Part shown: positions 1-8,060 of the stretch, piece by piece
How the letters are laid out: every line of letters begins with the position of its first letter
How positions within the stretch are numbered: the first letter of the stretch is position 1
Assembly (NCBI GenBank): GCA_017439985.1
Contig: JAFSIC010000016.1
Span: forward strand, 1-39,752
Direction: 5' to 3'
From: Oscillospiraceae bacterium
GTDB taxonomy: Bacteria > Bacillota > Clostridia > Oscillospirales > Ruminococcaceae
DNA: 39,752 bases
Translations under genes and position numbers: made by a program
The notes under the pieces: model-generated
The model's input: the letters and a program-made list of their open reading frames with translations, nothing else
What the model was told of the DNA's origin: nothing
The model's database searches: none

Positions 1-765
1 ATCGTCAGTAGCGTCGAAGCCCATTACCAGAATGTCTTTGGATGCGCCGGAGATTGCTTCCATTGCGCCCAGTGCCATTTCGTCGTTTGCTGCGAATACT
101 GCCTGGATGTCGCCGTTAGCCTGGAGCATGTTTTCCATTACGGACATACCCTGGGTACGGTCGAAGTTTGCGGTCTGAGAAGCAACAACAGTCAGTTTGC
201 TGTCAGCTACATTGTGGAAGCCCTGGCTTCTTTCGATTGCTGCAGATGCACCGTTGGTACCTACCAGTTCAGCTACTTTCACACCTTCGCCGAGGGTATC
301 AATGATGTACTGGGTTGCCAGTTCTGCACCGAGAACGTTGTCGGATGCGATCTGACAGTCGATTTCTACGCCGTTTACTGCACGGTCAACGGAAATAACT
401 TTAACGCCTTTTGCTTTTGCAGCTTCAACTGCACCGGTAACTGCGTCAGAGTCACATGGGTTTACGATCAGAACAGAAACGCCCTTTGCCACCAGGTCTT
501 CGATGTCGGAAACCTGTTTGGTTACGTCGTCGCCTGCGTCTACTACGCTCAGGCTTACGCCGGCTTTGTCAGCAGCTGCTTTTGCGCCTTCTGCCAGAGT
601 TACGAAGAATGGGTTGTTCTGAGTAGATACGGAAAGACCAATGGTGCCTTTTGCGGCAGGAGCATTGGCTGCGACGGAGTTTTCTTCACCGTCAATGGTA
701 ATTTTACAGCCGGTCATGGTGAAGACCATCATCAGGCTGAGAAACAGACAGAATAATCTTTTCAT
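1..765 (-). CDS. rbsB: Ribose ABC transporter substrate-binding lipoprotein (3' end cut by window)
   Basis: The extracytoplasmic ribose (or related sugar) binding component of an ABC importer. The ATG at 765-763 opens a lipoprotein signal peptide: basic KR, a hydrophobic stretch, then a lipobox MTGC with the lipidated Cys at residue 20. A sugar-binding type I periplasmic-binding fold follows, with family-typical stretches such as TQNNPFF, LIVNPCDSDAV, VISVDRAVNG and VFAANDEMALGA. Only the first 255 codons are present; the frame is open to base 1, so the last roughly 50-70 residues lie outside. It is the last gene of rbsDACB, 29 bp after rbsC. Family assignment is firm; ribose specificity is inferred from the linked rbsD. 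Confidence 0.93.
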   Translation of the reverse strand, partial: MKRLFCLFLSLMMVFTMTGCKITIDGEENSVAANAPAAKGTIGLSVSTQNNPFFVTLAEGAKAAADKAGVSLSVVDAGDDVTKQVSDIEDLVAKGVSVLIVNPCDSDAVTGAVEAAKAKGVKVISVDRAVNGVEIDCQIASDNVLGAELATQYIIDTLGEGVKVAELVGTNGASAAIERSQGFHNVADSKLTVVASQTANFDRTQGMSVMENMLQANGDIQAVFAANDEMALGAMEAISGASKDILVMGFDATDD

Positions 766-794
766 GCTTTTAATCTCCAATCCTATATCAACAC

Positions 795-1769
795 TTATCT
801 CTTGCTGTCGGACAGAACTGCAACGAGGATTACGAGCGCTTTGATAACGTCCTGATAGTAGGAAGTAACGCCCAGAATGTTCAGACCGTTGCTCAGTACA
901 GCGATGATCAGTACGCCTGCGATGGTGCCGGTGATTTTACCGCGGCCACCGCTCATGGAAGTACCGCCCAGTGCTACTGCTGCGATTGCATCCAGCTCGT
1001 AGCCATCACCGAGGGTAGGCTGTGCGGAGTTTACACGAGAGATCATCATCAGACCTGCCAGAGCAGACATGAAACCGGAGATAGCGTATACGGAAGTTTT
1101 GATTTTTGCAGTGTCAACACCAACCAGTTTTGCACATTTTGCGTTGGAACCGGTTGCATAGATTTTACGGCCGTAAGTAGTATGGTTCAGGATGAAGTAG
1201 AAGATTGCGAATGCCAGGATCAGAATTACTGCCGGCAGAGGGATCTTCACGTTTTCTGCGAACAGAGGAACGATGTTACCTTTACCAAGTGCTTTGAAGA
1301 GGAAAGAACCGCTGGTCAGAGTATCAGACAGACGGGAGATTGGTTTACCGTCGGTAATGATCATTGCCAGACCACGGTATGCAGTCATAGTTACCAGGGT
1401 AGCGATGAATGGCTGCAGGCGGCCTTTGGTTACCAACAGACCGGATACGGTACCCAGCAGAGTACCAACGATCAGAGCGCCGCAGATACATACGATTGCA
1501 GGCATACCCATGGTGATCATTTCAGCGCAGATGATTGCGCTCAGTGCGAAAACAGAACCTACGGACAGGTCGATACCGTCAGAAAGAATTACGCAGGTCA
1601 TACCGATTGCGATCAGACCGTTAAAGGACGCCTGACGCAGCAGGTTCAGCAGGTTGCTTGGTGCGCGGAATTCCGGACTGATGATACCCAGAACAACTGC
1701 CAGCAGCACCAGTGCGATAAACGCGCCATATTCGCCCAACATTGAGCCGATATTTTTTTCCTTTTTCAT
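795..1769 (-). CDS. rbsC: Ribose ABC transporter permease RbsC
   Basis: Membrane permease that forms the translocation pore of the ribose importer with RbsA and RbsB. It is 324 residues long, the usual length for this family, and almost entirely hydrophobic with about eight to ten predicted membrane spans. The hallmark GIDLSVGSVFAL stretch and the C-terminal ALGGTSMSGGRGKITGT loop, which contacts the ATPase, are both visible. Its ATG shares one base with the rbsA stop (TAATG), so translation is probably coupled. No defects are seen. Confidence 0.95.
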   Translation of the reverse strand: MKKEKNIGSMLGEYGAFIALVLLAVVLGIISPEFRAPSNLLNLLRQASFNGLIAIGMTCVILSDGIDLSVGSVFALSAIICAEMITMGMPAIVCICGALIVGTLLGTVSGLLVTKGRLQPFIATLVTMTAYRGLAMIITDGKPISRLSDTLTSGSFLFKALGKGNIVPLFAENVKIPLPAVILILAFAIFYFILNHTTYGRKIYATGSNAKCAKLVGVDTAKIKTSVYAISGFMSALAGLMMISRVNSAQPTLGDGYELDAIAAVALGGTSMSGGRGKITGTIAGVLIIAVLSNGLNILGVTSYYQDVIKALVILVAVLSDSKR

Positions 1770-3253
1770 TACAGACTTCCTCCTGTTGCCAATGTCATTA
1801 CTTTTGCCTGATCAGCGCCTGCAGCGTCGATGATACCGGTTACCTCACCCTCATGGACAACCATGATGCGGTCGCTCATACCCAGAACTTCCGGAAGCTC
1901 AGAGGAAACCATGATTACAGCTACGCCTTTTGCTGCCATATCATTGATAACATTGTAAATTTCTTTTTTCGCACCGATGTCCACGCCTCGGGTTGGTTCG
2001 TCGAGGATCAGGATCTTTGGATCGGTGTAGATCCATTTTGCGAGAACAACTTTCTGCTGGTTACCACCGGAGAGGTTGTTACATTCGTGATCCGGACCAA
2101 AGCATTTGATGCGGAACTCTTCGATGCCCTTTTTCACCAGTTCAGCCTGTTTCTTCGGATTCAGAACGCCGCTGCCGGAAACTTTGCCCAGGTTGGCGAT
2201 CTCAATATTTTCTGCAATGGATTTCTCCAGCAGCAGACCTTCGGTTTTACGGTCCTCGGTGATGAAACCGATGCCGTTTGCGATAGCCTGTCGAGGGTTT
2301 TTAATGGTAACTTCTTTGCCTTCGATGTAGATCTTACCGCCATCTACCGGCAGATTGCCGAAGATAGCCTGCATGATCTCGGTACGGCCGGCACCCATCA
2401 GACCTGCAACACCCAGAACTTCGCCGGCTTTTACGGAGAAGTTCACGTTGTGGAATTTCTTGCCGCTGGAAAGACCTTCTACGCGGATCACTTCGTCGCC
2501 GATTTTAACATCACGATGTGGGTAACGTTCACCGATCTCACGACCGATCATCATCTGAACAACGTCATCCATGGTGATGTCTTTGATGTATTTGGTATCA
2601 ACATACTGGCCGTCGCGGAGAATGGTGATACGTTCGCACATTTCGAAGATCTCTTCCATACGGTGAGAGATATAAACGATGGAAACGCCTTTTGCGGTCA
2701 AGGAGCGCATAACTTCAAAGAGAACTTTGGTTTCGCTCTCGGTCAGTGCTGCGGTCGGTTCGTCCATGATGAGGACTTTTGCATCCACCATCAGTGCTTT
2801 ACAGATCTCAACCATCTGCTGCTGACCGACGGACAGATCTGCCATCGTAGCATCGATCGGAATATGTACGCCCAGACGATCCATTACTTCCTGAGCTTTT
2901 GCGCGCATCGCTTTCTTATCGCAAATACCAAAACCTTTGGTGATCTCTTTGCCCATGAAGAGGTTTTCTTCAACGGTCAGGTCAAAGAGGGAGTTGATCT
3001 CCTGGTAAATGAAGACGATACCTGCTTTTTCAGCTTCCTGAGGATTTTTGTAGTTCACTTCCTGACCATCCACGAAGATAGTACCGGAATCTTTGGTATA
3101 AACACCGGTGAGGATCTTCATCAGAGTAGATTTACCTGCACCGTTTTCACCCATGAGAGCGTGAACTTCGCCATCTTTGAGCAGGAAGCCGGCATCTTTC
3201 AGAACCTGGTTGCTGCCAAAGGACTTGTTGATGCCTCTCATCTCAATATTCAT
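1769..3253 (-). CDS. rbsA: Ribose ABC transporter ATP-binding protein RbsA (two ABC domains)
   Basis: Cytoplasmic ATPase that powers the ribose importer. Its 494 residues carry two fused ABC domains. The N-terminal domain has Walker A GENGAGKST (residues 35-43), signature LSVGQQQ and Walker B VLIMDEPTAAL. The C-terminal domain has the degenerate Walker A GLMGAGRTE typical of sugar importers of this class, signature LSGGNQQK and Walker B ILILDEPTRGVD. It lies 19 bp after rbsD and overlaps rbsC by one base. Monosaccharide importer class is certain; the ribose assignment rests on rbsD. Confidence 0.95.
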   Translation of the reverse strand: MNIEMRGINKSFGSNQVLKDAGFLLKDGEVHALMGENGAGKSTLMKILTGVYTKDSGTIFVDGQEVNYKNPQEAEKAGIVFIYQEINSLFDLTVEENLFMGKEITKGFGICDKKAMRAKAQEVMDRLGVHIPIDATMADLSVGQQQMVEICKALMVDAKVLIMDEPTAALTESETKVLFEVMRSLTAKGVSIVYISHRMEEIFEMCERITILRDGQYVDTKYIKDITMDDVVQMMIGREIGERYPHRDVKIGDEVIRVEGLSSGKKFHNVNFSVKAGEVLGVAGLMGAGRTEIMQAIFGNLPVDGGKIYIEGKEVTIKNPRQAIANGIGFITEDRKTEGLLLEKSIAENIEIANLGKVSGSGVLNPKKQAELVKKGIEEFRIKCFGPDHECNNLSGGNQQKVVLAKWIYTDPKILILDEPTRGVDIGAKKEIYNVINDMAAKGVAVIMVSSELPEVLGMSDRIMVVHEGEVTGIIDAAGADQAKVMTLATGGSL

Positions 3254-3272
3254 ACTTTGTTAGCCCTCCTCA

Positions 3273-3677
3273 TCAAGCGAAGATACAGCCAGACTGCAAA
3301 ATGATATTTGCATATGGAGTAATTTCACCTGTTCTGATTACTGCTTTGCAGCTCTTGGTCTGTTCTTTCAGTTCCACGTGGGAAACAAACTCGGTTTCCA
3401 CATTCTGTCCTGCGAACAGTTCTTCGATCTGCTTGAGCACCTGCGGATTCTGTGTTTTGATTTCTTCTGCCAGGATGATCTTTTCGATCTTCATGTCAGC
3501 AGCAACCAGCTCCAGCGTCCGCATAAAGGTCGGTTCGCCAAAAGCCAGCGCCAGATCAATACGTTCTGTCTCGTCAGGGATTGGCAGACCACAGTCGCCG
3601 ATACAGATCTGATCCGTATGTCCCAGATAAGACAGGACTCTTGAAATGTCGCTGTTCAAAATTCCTGCTCTTTTCAT
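3273..3677 (-). CDS. rbsD: D-ribose pyranase RbsD
   Basis: Interconverts beta-pyranose and beta-furanose forms of ribose so that ribokinase can use the imported sugar. The protein is 134 residues, close to the family length, with the catalytic His at residue 20 (YLGHTD), the ERIDLALAFGEP segment and the C-terminal GEITPYANIILQSG that packs at the subunit interface. The start is set by an AAAGGAGAGG ribosome binding site just upstream of ATG 3677; the frame is open further upstream to 3860 but that part has no family similarity and covers the promoter. First gene of the operon. No ribokinase or LacI-type regulator is in view. Confidence 0.94.
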   Translation of the reverse strand: MKRAGILNSDISRVLSYLGHTDQICIGDCGLPIPDETERIDLALAFGEPTFMRTLELVAADMKIEKIILAEEIKTQNPQVLKQIEELFAGQNVETEFVSHVELKEQTKSCKAVIRTGEITPYANIILQSGCIFA

Positions 3678-3831
3678 ACCTTTTCCTCTCCTTTGAGTTT
3701 GAATTGTGCATCCCAATGCACGCGGCGAAAAGACGACAACATCCTGACCCGTATCCTCTCCCAGATACAGAACAGAATTTGTCTCTTTTTCGTATTTATT
3801 GGACAGTTTTTCAACTATCATAATTATATTT

Positions 3832-3860
3832 ATTATAATATATGACAAAACAAATCGCAA
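3832..3860 (-). promoter_or_regulatory. Promoter of the rbsDACB operon
   Basis: On the minus strand TTGCGA (3860-3855), a 17-bp spacer and a perfect TATAAT (3837-3832) form a sigma-A promoter. Transcription would start near 3825, giving a 5' leader of about 150 nt before rbsD. No convincing riboswitch was recognised in that leader. Confidence 0.75.
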
Positions 3861-3872
3861 GAATTCTTTGCG
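3856..3872. promoter_or_regulatory. Near-palindrome overlapping the rbs -35 box, possible repressor operator
   Basis: CGCAA-GAATTC-TTTGCG is a palindrome apart from one extra T and overlaps the -35 element of the rbs promoter. Its size and position fit a repressor operator of the LacI/RbsR type, but the regulator gene is not in the window and this is inference. Confidence 0.4.
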
Positions 3873-4017
3873 TTTTCCCCGTATTTAACAAGTTAACACT
3901 TTATCCTTATTCATATTAAACAATCTTTTGATGATTTGAGCCAAAAATCACTCTCGGCATATGAACACATAATGGAAAACATGACCGAAGTTCATACAAA
4001 TTTTGTGAGATATATGC

Positions 4018-4056
4018 ATAAAAAATCCCATTTCAGCCCGTTCTGAAATGGGATTT
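4018..4056 (-). terminator. Intrinsic terminator after the glycosyltransferase gene
   Basis: A perfect 14-bp stem (4023-4036 with 4043-4056) and a 6-nt loop are followed on the minus strand by a T-rich tract. It begins 4 bp after the glycosyltransferase stop codon. The roughly 150 bp between here and the rbs promoter shows no gene. Confidence 0.9.
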
Positions 4057-4059
4057 GTC

Positions 4060-5013
4060 CTATTCTTTGTCGCTTTTTTTCTTATAAATATGACGATACA
4101 GCGCCTTGCTGAAACGATAGTAACGATAGCGTTTCTTATAGCGCGGCGGGAAATGTTTTGCGTGACTGGTTGGGAACTGTTTCATCAGCTGTTCAGCCAA
4201 TTTTTCCTGCTGGCTGCCCTTATCCATGTGTGGGTAAGCATCCATGATCACAACCATCATATACAGCTCATTACGCAGCATATTGGGGAATTTCTTCTTC
4301 AGATATTCGTAGCGCTCATGGGTCAGGAAGAACTTATCCTCATAGAATTTTTTATCACGGTTATGCAGGATACTTGTTCCACGCTGATAATAGTTGCAGA
4401 GCTTCACCGGATTGTAGCTTACCGCTTCGCACTGTCCCATCAGCTTGTACATGGTTCCCAAATCTTCCATCTTGCGGCCGACCGGAAAACGCAGCTCCCG
4501 GAACAAAGAACGATGATACATTTTGTTCCATGCGTAATTCGCATATTTTTCCTTGGTGAACAAATGATTGATGGCTTCTTCGGTATTGAACACCTCTGTC
4601 TTTTCCGGATCAAATGTAATTTCTTGCAGTTCATCCCCATCGTGATACACAAGGAAGCCACAGGCAGACAGCTTCACATGATGCTTCCGGATCTCGCTGT
4701 ATAAAATCTCCACCATGCGTTTGTCCATGAAGTCATCACCATCTACGAAACAAATATATTCACCTTGCGCCTGGTCCAAACCGAAGTTTCGTGCACTGGA
4801 GAGACCTCCATTTGGCTTATAGAAGTATTTCACTCGTGGATCTTTTTGAGCATACGCCTCACAGATCGCTCCGCTGTTATCAGGAGAACCATCATTGATC
4901 AGCAAAATCTCAATGTTTTCATACGTCTGCGCCATCAGGCTTTCGATACAGCGCGGCAGACAGTCTTCAATATCATAAATAGGGACGATGATACTGATAA
5001 GTTCTTGATTCAT
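4060..5013 (-). CDS. Family 2 glycosyltransferase
   Basis: Transfers a sugar from a nucleotide-sugar donor, probably to a cell-surface polysaccharide or glycolipid. The 317 residues begin with a GT-A fold: ISIIVPIYDIEDCLPRCIES, LLINDGSPDNS for nucleotide binding, NGGLSSARNFGL, and the metal-binding DxD motif as FVDGDDFM at about residues 89-96. The C-terminal half is basic and aromatic-rich with no clear membrane span, ending in a very basic tail (KKKSDKE). A GAGGAAGGG site precedes the ATG. It stands outside any visible polysaccharide cluster and has its own promoter and terminator. Acceptor and sugar are unknown. Confidence 0.88.
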   Translation of the reverse strand: MNQELISIIVPIYDIEDCLPRCIESLMAQTYENIEILLINDGSPDNSGAICEAYAQKDPRVKYFYKPNGGLSSARNFGLDQAQGEYICFVDGDDFMDKRMVEILYSEIRKHHVKLSACGFLVYHDGDELQEITFDPEKTEVFNTEEAINHLFTKEKYANYAWNKMYHRSLFRELRFPVGRKMEDLGTMYKLMGQCEAVSYNPVKLCNYYQRGTSILHNRDKKFYEDKFFLTHERYEYLKKKFPNMLRNELYMMVVIMDAYPHMDKGSQQEKLAEQLMKQFPTSHAKHFPPRYKKRYRYYRFSKALYRHIYKKKSDKE

Positions 5014-5053
5014 AGCAAATTCCCTTCCTCATTGCAAATTCATGCATGATTTC

Positions 5054-5081
5054 ATTGTATCGGAAATCTGCAAAAAGTCAA
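5054..5081 (-). promoter_or_regulatory. Promoter of the glycosyltransferase gene
   Basis: TTGACT (5081-5076), a 16-bp spacer and TACAAT (5059-5054) on the minus strand. It lies directly after the stop of the EFR1 gene, so the glycosyltransferase is transcribed at least partly on its own. Confidence 0.6.
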
Positions 5082-5085
5082 ATTC

Positions 5086-5841
5086 CTATTTCTTATACTC
5101 AGGACAGCGATAGCGTCGTTTTCCGCGGCTGACGTTTCCATACTCGATCGCCTCGACCGGACAATGACAGATACAAGCCATGCAGTGAGTGCAGTGTTTT
5201 CCCCACTGAGGCAGACCGTCTTTCAGACTGATGTTGTTAAGTACGCAAAGCTCCGCACATTTTCCGCAGCCAATGCATTTTGCTGTAGCGTAAAACTTAT
5301 CCGCTTTGATGTAATACTGATTGAAGCCTTTATTCACCAGAGAACTGCAAACTTTGCCCAACGGAGAAACTTTCTTCTGCGGAAGCGCTTCGTTTTTGCT
5401 CATATACACGACCGCTTCACTCAGCGTCTGCTGTGCCTCAGTCAGCATTTTTTCACACTTCTCCTCCGATGGAACATCGAACAAAGCGATATAGTTTTCC
5501 GGCATGGCTACTTTTAGAGTACCTTTGTAATTCAGCTGCAGCTCCTGACAGAGCTGTTCGTTGTACGCAGCGGCGCCACCGATATCTGAACCGCAGGTCA
5601 TGACAAAATACACATCACGGCTTCCCTGCAGCCAGCTGCTGCGAATGAAATCCATAAAAACATGTGGCAGCTGCCACGCATAGGTTGGTGCCACAAAAAT
5701 CCATGGCTTTCCGGAAATCAGTTCTGCCTGAATTCCATGTTTGATGTAATGGAAACAATCCAACAGCTCATCGTCGAGTTTATCTGCCAGAAATTGTCCG
5801 CAGTAGCGGCTGTTTCCGGTACCGGAAAATGTTACGATCAT
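5086..5841 (-). CDS. EFR1-family ferredoxin: flavodoxin-like domain plus two 4Fe-4S clusters
   Basis: Probable electron-transfer protein of the EFR1 ferrodoxin family common in anaerobic Firmicutes. The N-terminal flavodoxin-like domain begins with the FMN phosphate-binding loop TFSGTGNSRY (residues 4-13). Two C-terminal 4Fe-4S motifs follow: C189-x2-C-x2-C-x3-C199 and C217-x2-C-x2-C-x3-C227-P. The ATG follows an AAGGAGAG site and lies 12 bp after the HAD stop codon, so the two are probably cotranscribed. The redox partner is unknown; no dedicated oxidoreductase lies nearby. Confidence 0.87.
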   Translation of the reverse strand: MIVTFSGTGNSRYCGQFLADKLDDELLDCFHYIKHGIQAELISGKPWIFVAPTYAWQLPHVFMDFIRSSWLQGSRDVYFVMTCGSDIGGAAAYNEQLCQELQLNYKGTLKVAMPENYIALFDVPSEEKCEKMLTEAQQTLSEAVVYMSKNEALPQKKVSPLGKVCSSLVNKGFNQYYIKADKFYATAKCIGCGKCAELCVLNNISLKDGLPQWGKHCTHCMACICHCPVEAIEYGNVSRGKRRYRCPEYKK

Positions 5842-5853
5842 ACTGTTCTCTCC

Positions 5854-6759
5854 TTATAAATGAATCGGTACTTTGGAAATGGATTCGGTGATACTTTTCT
5901 TCTCGTTCTGACGGATCCGTTCTGCAATGTCCATGATTTTACTGCAGATCCACAGTTGCGCCGTAGTTCCTTCCCGATAGTCTGCCTCCGCATAAGTATG
6001 GATCCTGCCATCCATACGCAGCTGCTCTACCTGGCGAAAGGCTCTTGCATCGCCCTTCGGATAGATCGCAAAAGTAGAACCGCCATTTTTATTGACAAGA
6101 GAAAAAGCAGGAATATCACTTGGTCCATCGGCGATATAAATCATATTCTCAAAAGGCACACGGCGTTTATGAGCCGACACTTTGGAGTTCACATCAATCT
6201 CCGGATGCTTCGGCACACCCTTGTTGATTTCAAAGATAGCGCGCGTTTTGGACGTATTATCGATGGTATAGCCCAGTTCTGCAATGACTTTCCTGCCGTT
6301 TATTTCATCTTCGATCAGTTCATTGCCCCAGACTCCGTCCACATAGTCCATGATGGCCGTGCCTTTGATAACAGCCAGCATCCCCGTGCTGACGATATAG
6401 TGCTCCACCTTGATATCATATTCTTTGTAGTGAGGGTCGTCTGCGATCATCCGTTTCGTCTTCTCGAAAATCTCCGGGATTCCCGGATAAAACTGCAGTT
6501 CCCTGCCGAAAGTTTTCAACTTTTCATTGTTCAGGTCGGGGAAAACTCCCTCCCGCACATATCGGAGGAAATGATTGAGATAAATGGTATCTCTGTTGAC
6601 GCGAACGCCCTGTTCCCTCAGATACTTCTCCGGTAGTTCGTGAACTTCCTTCCAGAACTGATTTCCATCCACACCGTAGTGAGAGAAAATCGGGTCCTGC
6701 ATATAGCCATCCACCAGTGTTTTGTCAAAGTCCCAAATCACAGCGATCACATTAGCCAT
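5854..6759 (-). CDS. HAD-superfamily phosphatase-like hydrolase
   Basis: Predicted haloacid dehalogenase-superfamily phosphohydrolase of unknown substrate. The catalytic DxDxT motif is WDFDKT (Asp10 and Asp12 from the chosen start) and the acidic motif IV is IYIADGPSD, with a large alpha-helical cap between them. Three consecutive ATGs occur at 6765, 6762 and 6759; the AGGAGG site is only about 1 nt from the first but about 7 nt from the third, so 6759 (MANVIAVIW) is preferred, giving 301 residues. Likely first gene of an operon with the EFR1 ferredoxin; the functional link is not evident. Confidence 0.85.
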   Translation of the reverse strand: MANVIAVIWDFDKTLVDGYMQDPIFSHYGVDGNQFWKEVHELPEKYLREQGVRVNRDTIYLNHFLRYVREGVFPDLNNEKLKTFGRELQFYPGIPEIFEKTKRMIADDPHYKEYDIKVEHYIVSTGMLAVIKGTAIMDYVDGVWGNELIEDEINGRKVIAELGYTIDNTSKTRAIFEINKGVPKHPEIDVNSKVSAHKRRVPFENMIYIADGPSDIPAFSLVNKNGGSTFAIYPKGDARAFRQVEQLRMDGRIHTYAEADYREGTTAQLWICSKIMDIAERIRQNEKKSITESISKVPIHL

Positions 6760-6789
6760 CATCATACCTCCTTTTGTTGTTCTGCTTTT

Positions 6790-6818
6790 ATTCTACATGG
6801 ATGAGGAAGGGCTGTCAA
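6790..6818 (-). promoter_or_regulatory. Promoter of the HAD-EFR1 operon
   Basis: TTGACA (6818-6813), 17-bp spacer and TAGAAT (6795-6790) on the minus strand, about 30 bp before the HAD start codon. Confidence 0.75.
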
Positions 6819-6834
6819 TTCCCCTCCATTGTAC

Positions 6835-6865
6835 GCAAAAAGCCCGACGGAATCCGTCGGGCTTT
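6835..6865 (-). terminator. Intrinsic terminator of the amidohydrolase pair
   Basis: A 12-bp stem (6839-6850 with 6854-6865, GC-rich core GCCCGACGG) and a 3-nt loop, followed on the minus strand by a run of T. It starts 11 bp after the downstream amidohydrolase stop codon. Confidence 0.92.
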
Positions 6866-6875
6866 GGGGCTTCGT

Positions 6876-8042
6876 TTACATAATATTGTGAACCACTTCG
6901 CCGTCGATCATGCTCAGGCGGCAGAGGCTCAAGCTGCTGAATGGATGGCCGTCAAAGATCGCGATGTCAGCGTCTTTGCCTACTTCCAGAGAGCCTACAC
7001 GGTCCTCCAGACCCAGAGTTTTTGCAGGGTTGATTGTAACACCTTCAAAGGCTGCTTTTTCGCTGAGACCGTTTCTCATCAGCAGACCGATGGTTGCAGG
7101 CAGATACGCAGTTCTGCTGCCTTCGTCAGCAGTCAGGGAAACCTGCAGACCTGCATTTGCCAGAATTCCTGCATTCTCGATGGTCATGTTCCACAGTTCC
7201 TGTTTGGTCGGTGCCCAGAGATGTGGACCGATGGTGCAGCGGATATTTCTCTTCTTCAGTGCATCTACGATCATGTGACCCTCAGTGCAGTGTTCGATGG
7301 TGTAATCCAGACCGAATTCCTCTGCATAGCGGATGGCAGTCATAATGTCATCGGAGCGATGTGCATGAATACGGCAGCGCATTTCACCGCGTACAACAGG
7401 TACCAGTGCATCCAGACGGAAATCAGGTTCCGGTGCTTTGGATGGGTCGGTTTCAGCTGCTTTCAGCTTATCAGAGTACACTTTTGCTTTGTACAGAGTC
7501 TCACGAATCAGAGCTGCCACACCCATACGGGTCATTGGCAGTTTGCGGTCTGTGCCGTAGCAGCGTTTTGGGTTTTCACCCATAGCAAATTTCATCTGCT
7601 CGCAGCCCGGAACTTCCATTTCTTCTGCGGTGTTTGCTTTGCGCAGTTTAATAACGGTGCCACGACCGCCGATCAGGTTCGCAGAGCCCGGCAGAATGCA
7701 TACGGTGGTGAAACCAGCCTGGCGAACTACGTCAACAGCGTAGTCGTAAGGGTTCACAGCGTCGATTGCTCGAACCTGTGGAGTGATCGGGTCGCTCATT
7801 TCGTTGCCATCCAGCGGAATGGAAGGATTGGTTCGCGGCTCGTTAAAGTTACACATATGAGTGTGCGGATCGATAAGACCCGGGGTAACCCACATGCCCT
7901 CTGCATTGATGATTTCAGCATCCGCCGGGATATCAATATTTGCGCCAACTGCAACGATTTTTCCGTTTTCTACAAGAACGGTGCCCTGCTCGTAGGTATC
8001 ACCGGTCACGGTCACTACTTTACCATTTGTAATTGCGATCAT
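6876..8042 (-). CDS. Amidohydrolase family protein, copy 2 of a tandem pair
   Basis: Metal-dependent amidohydrolase of the imidazolonepropionase-like type (COG1228-like), substrate unknown. The 388 residues show the small N-terminal beta-sandwich ([18 protein letters not shown]), the metal-binding HTH in [15 protein letters not shown], further ligand candidates in RIHAHRSDD and TIEHCTEGH, a catalytic Asp candidate in LTADEG, and the C-terminal sandwich strand [15 protein letters not shown]. It lies 18 bp after its paralogue and matches it across its full length. No transporter or pathway partner is adjacent. Family confident, reaction not assignable. Confidence 0.87.
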   Translation of the reverse strand: MIAITNGKVVTVTGDTYEQGTVLVENGKIVAVGANIDIPADAEIINAEGMWVTPGLIDPHTHMCNFNEPRTNPSIPLDGNEMSDPITPQVRAIDAVNPYDYAVDVVRQAGFTTVCILPGSANLIGGRGTVIKLRKANTAEEMEVPGCEQMKFAMGENPKRCYGTDRKLPMTRMGVAALIRETLYKAKVYSDKLKAAETDPSKAPEPDFRLDALVPVVRGEMRCRIHAHRSDDIMTAIRYAEEFGLDYTIEHCTEGHMIVDALKKRNIRCTIGPHLWAPTKQELWNMTIENAGILANAGLQVSLTADEGSRTAYLPATIGLLMRNGLSEKAAFEGVTINPAKTLGLEDRVGSLEVGKDADIAIFDGHPFSSLSLCRLSMIDGEVVHNIM

Positions 8043-8060
8043 CGTTTCTGCTCCCCTTCC

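Noticed and set aside
3678-3860. N-terminal extension of rbsD
   Set aside because: The frame is open, but the extension starts at a TTG inside the -35 region, would start upstream of the predicted transcription start, and RbsD homologues begin at MKRAGIL after the AAAGGAGAGG site.
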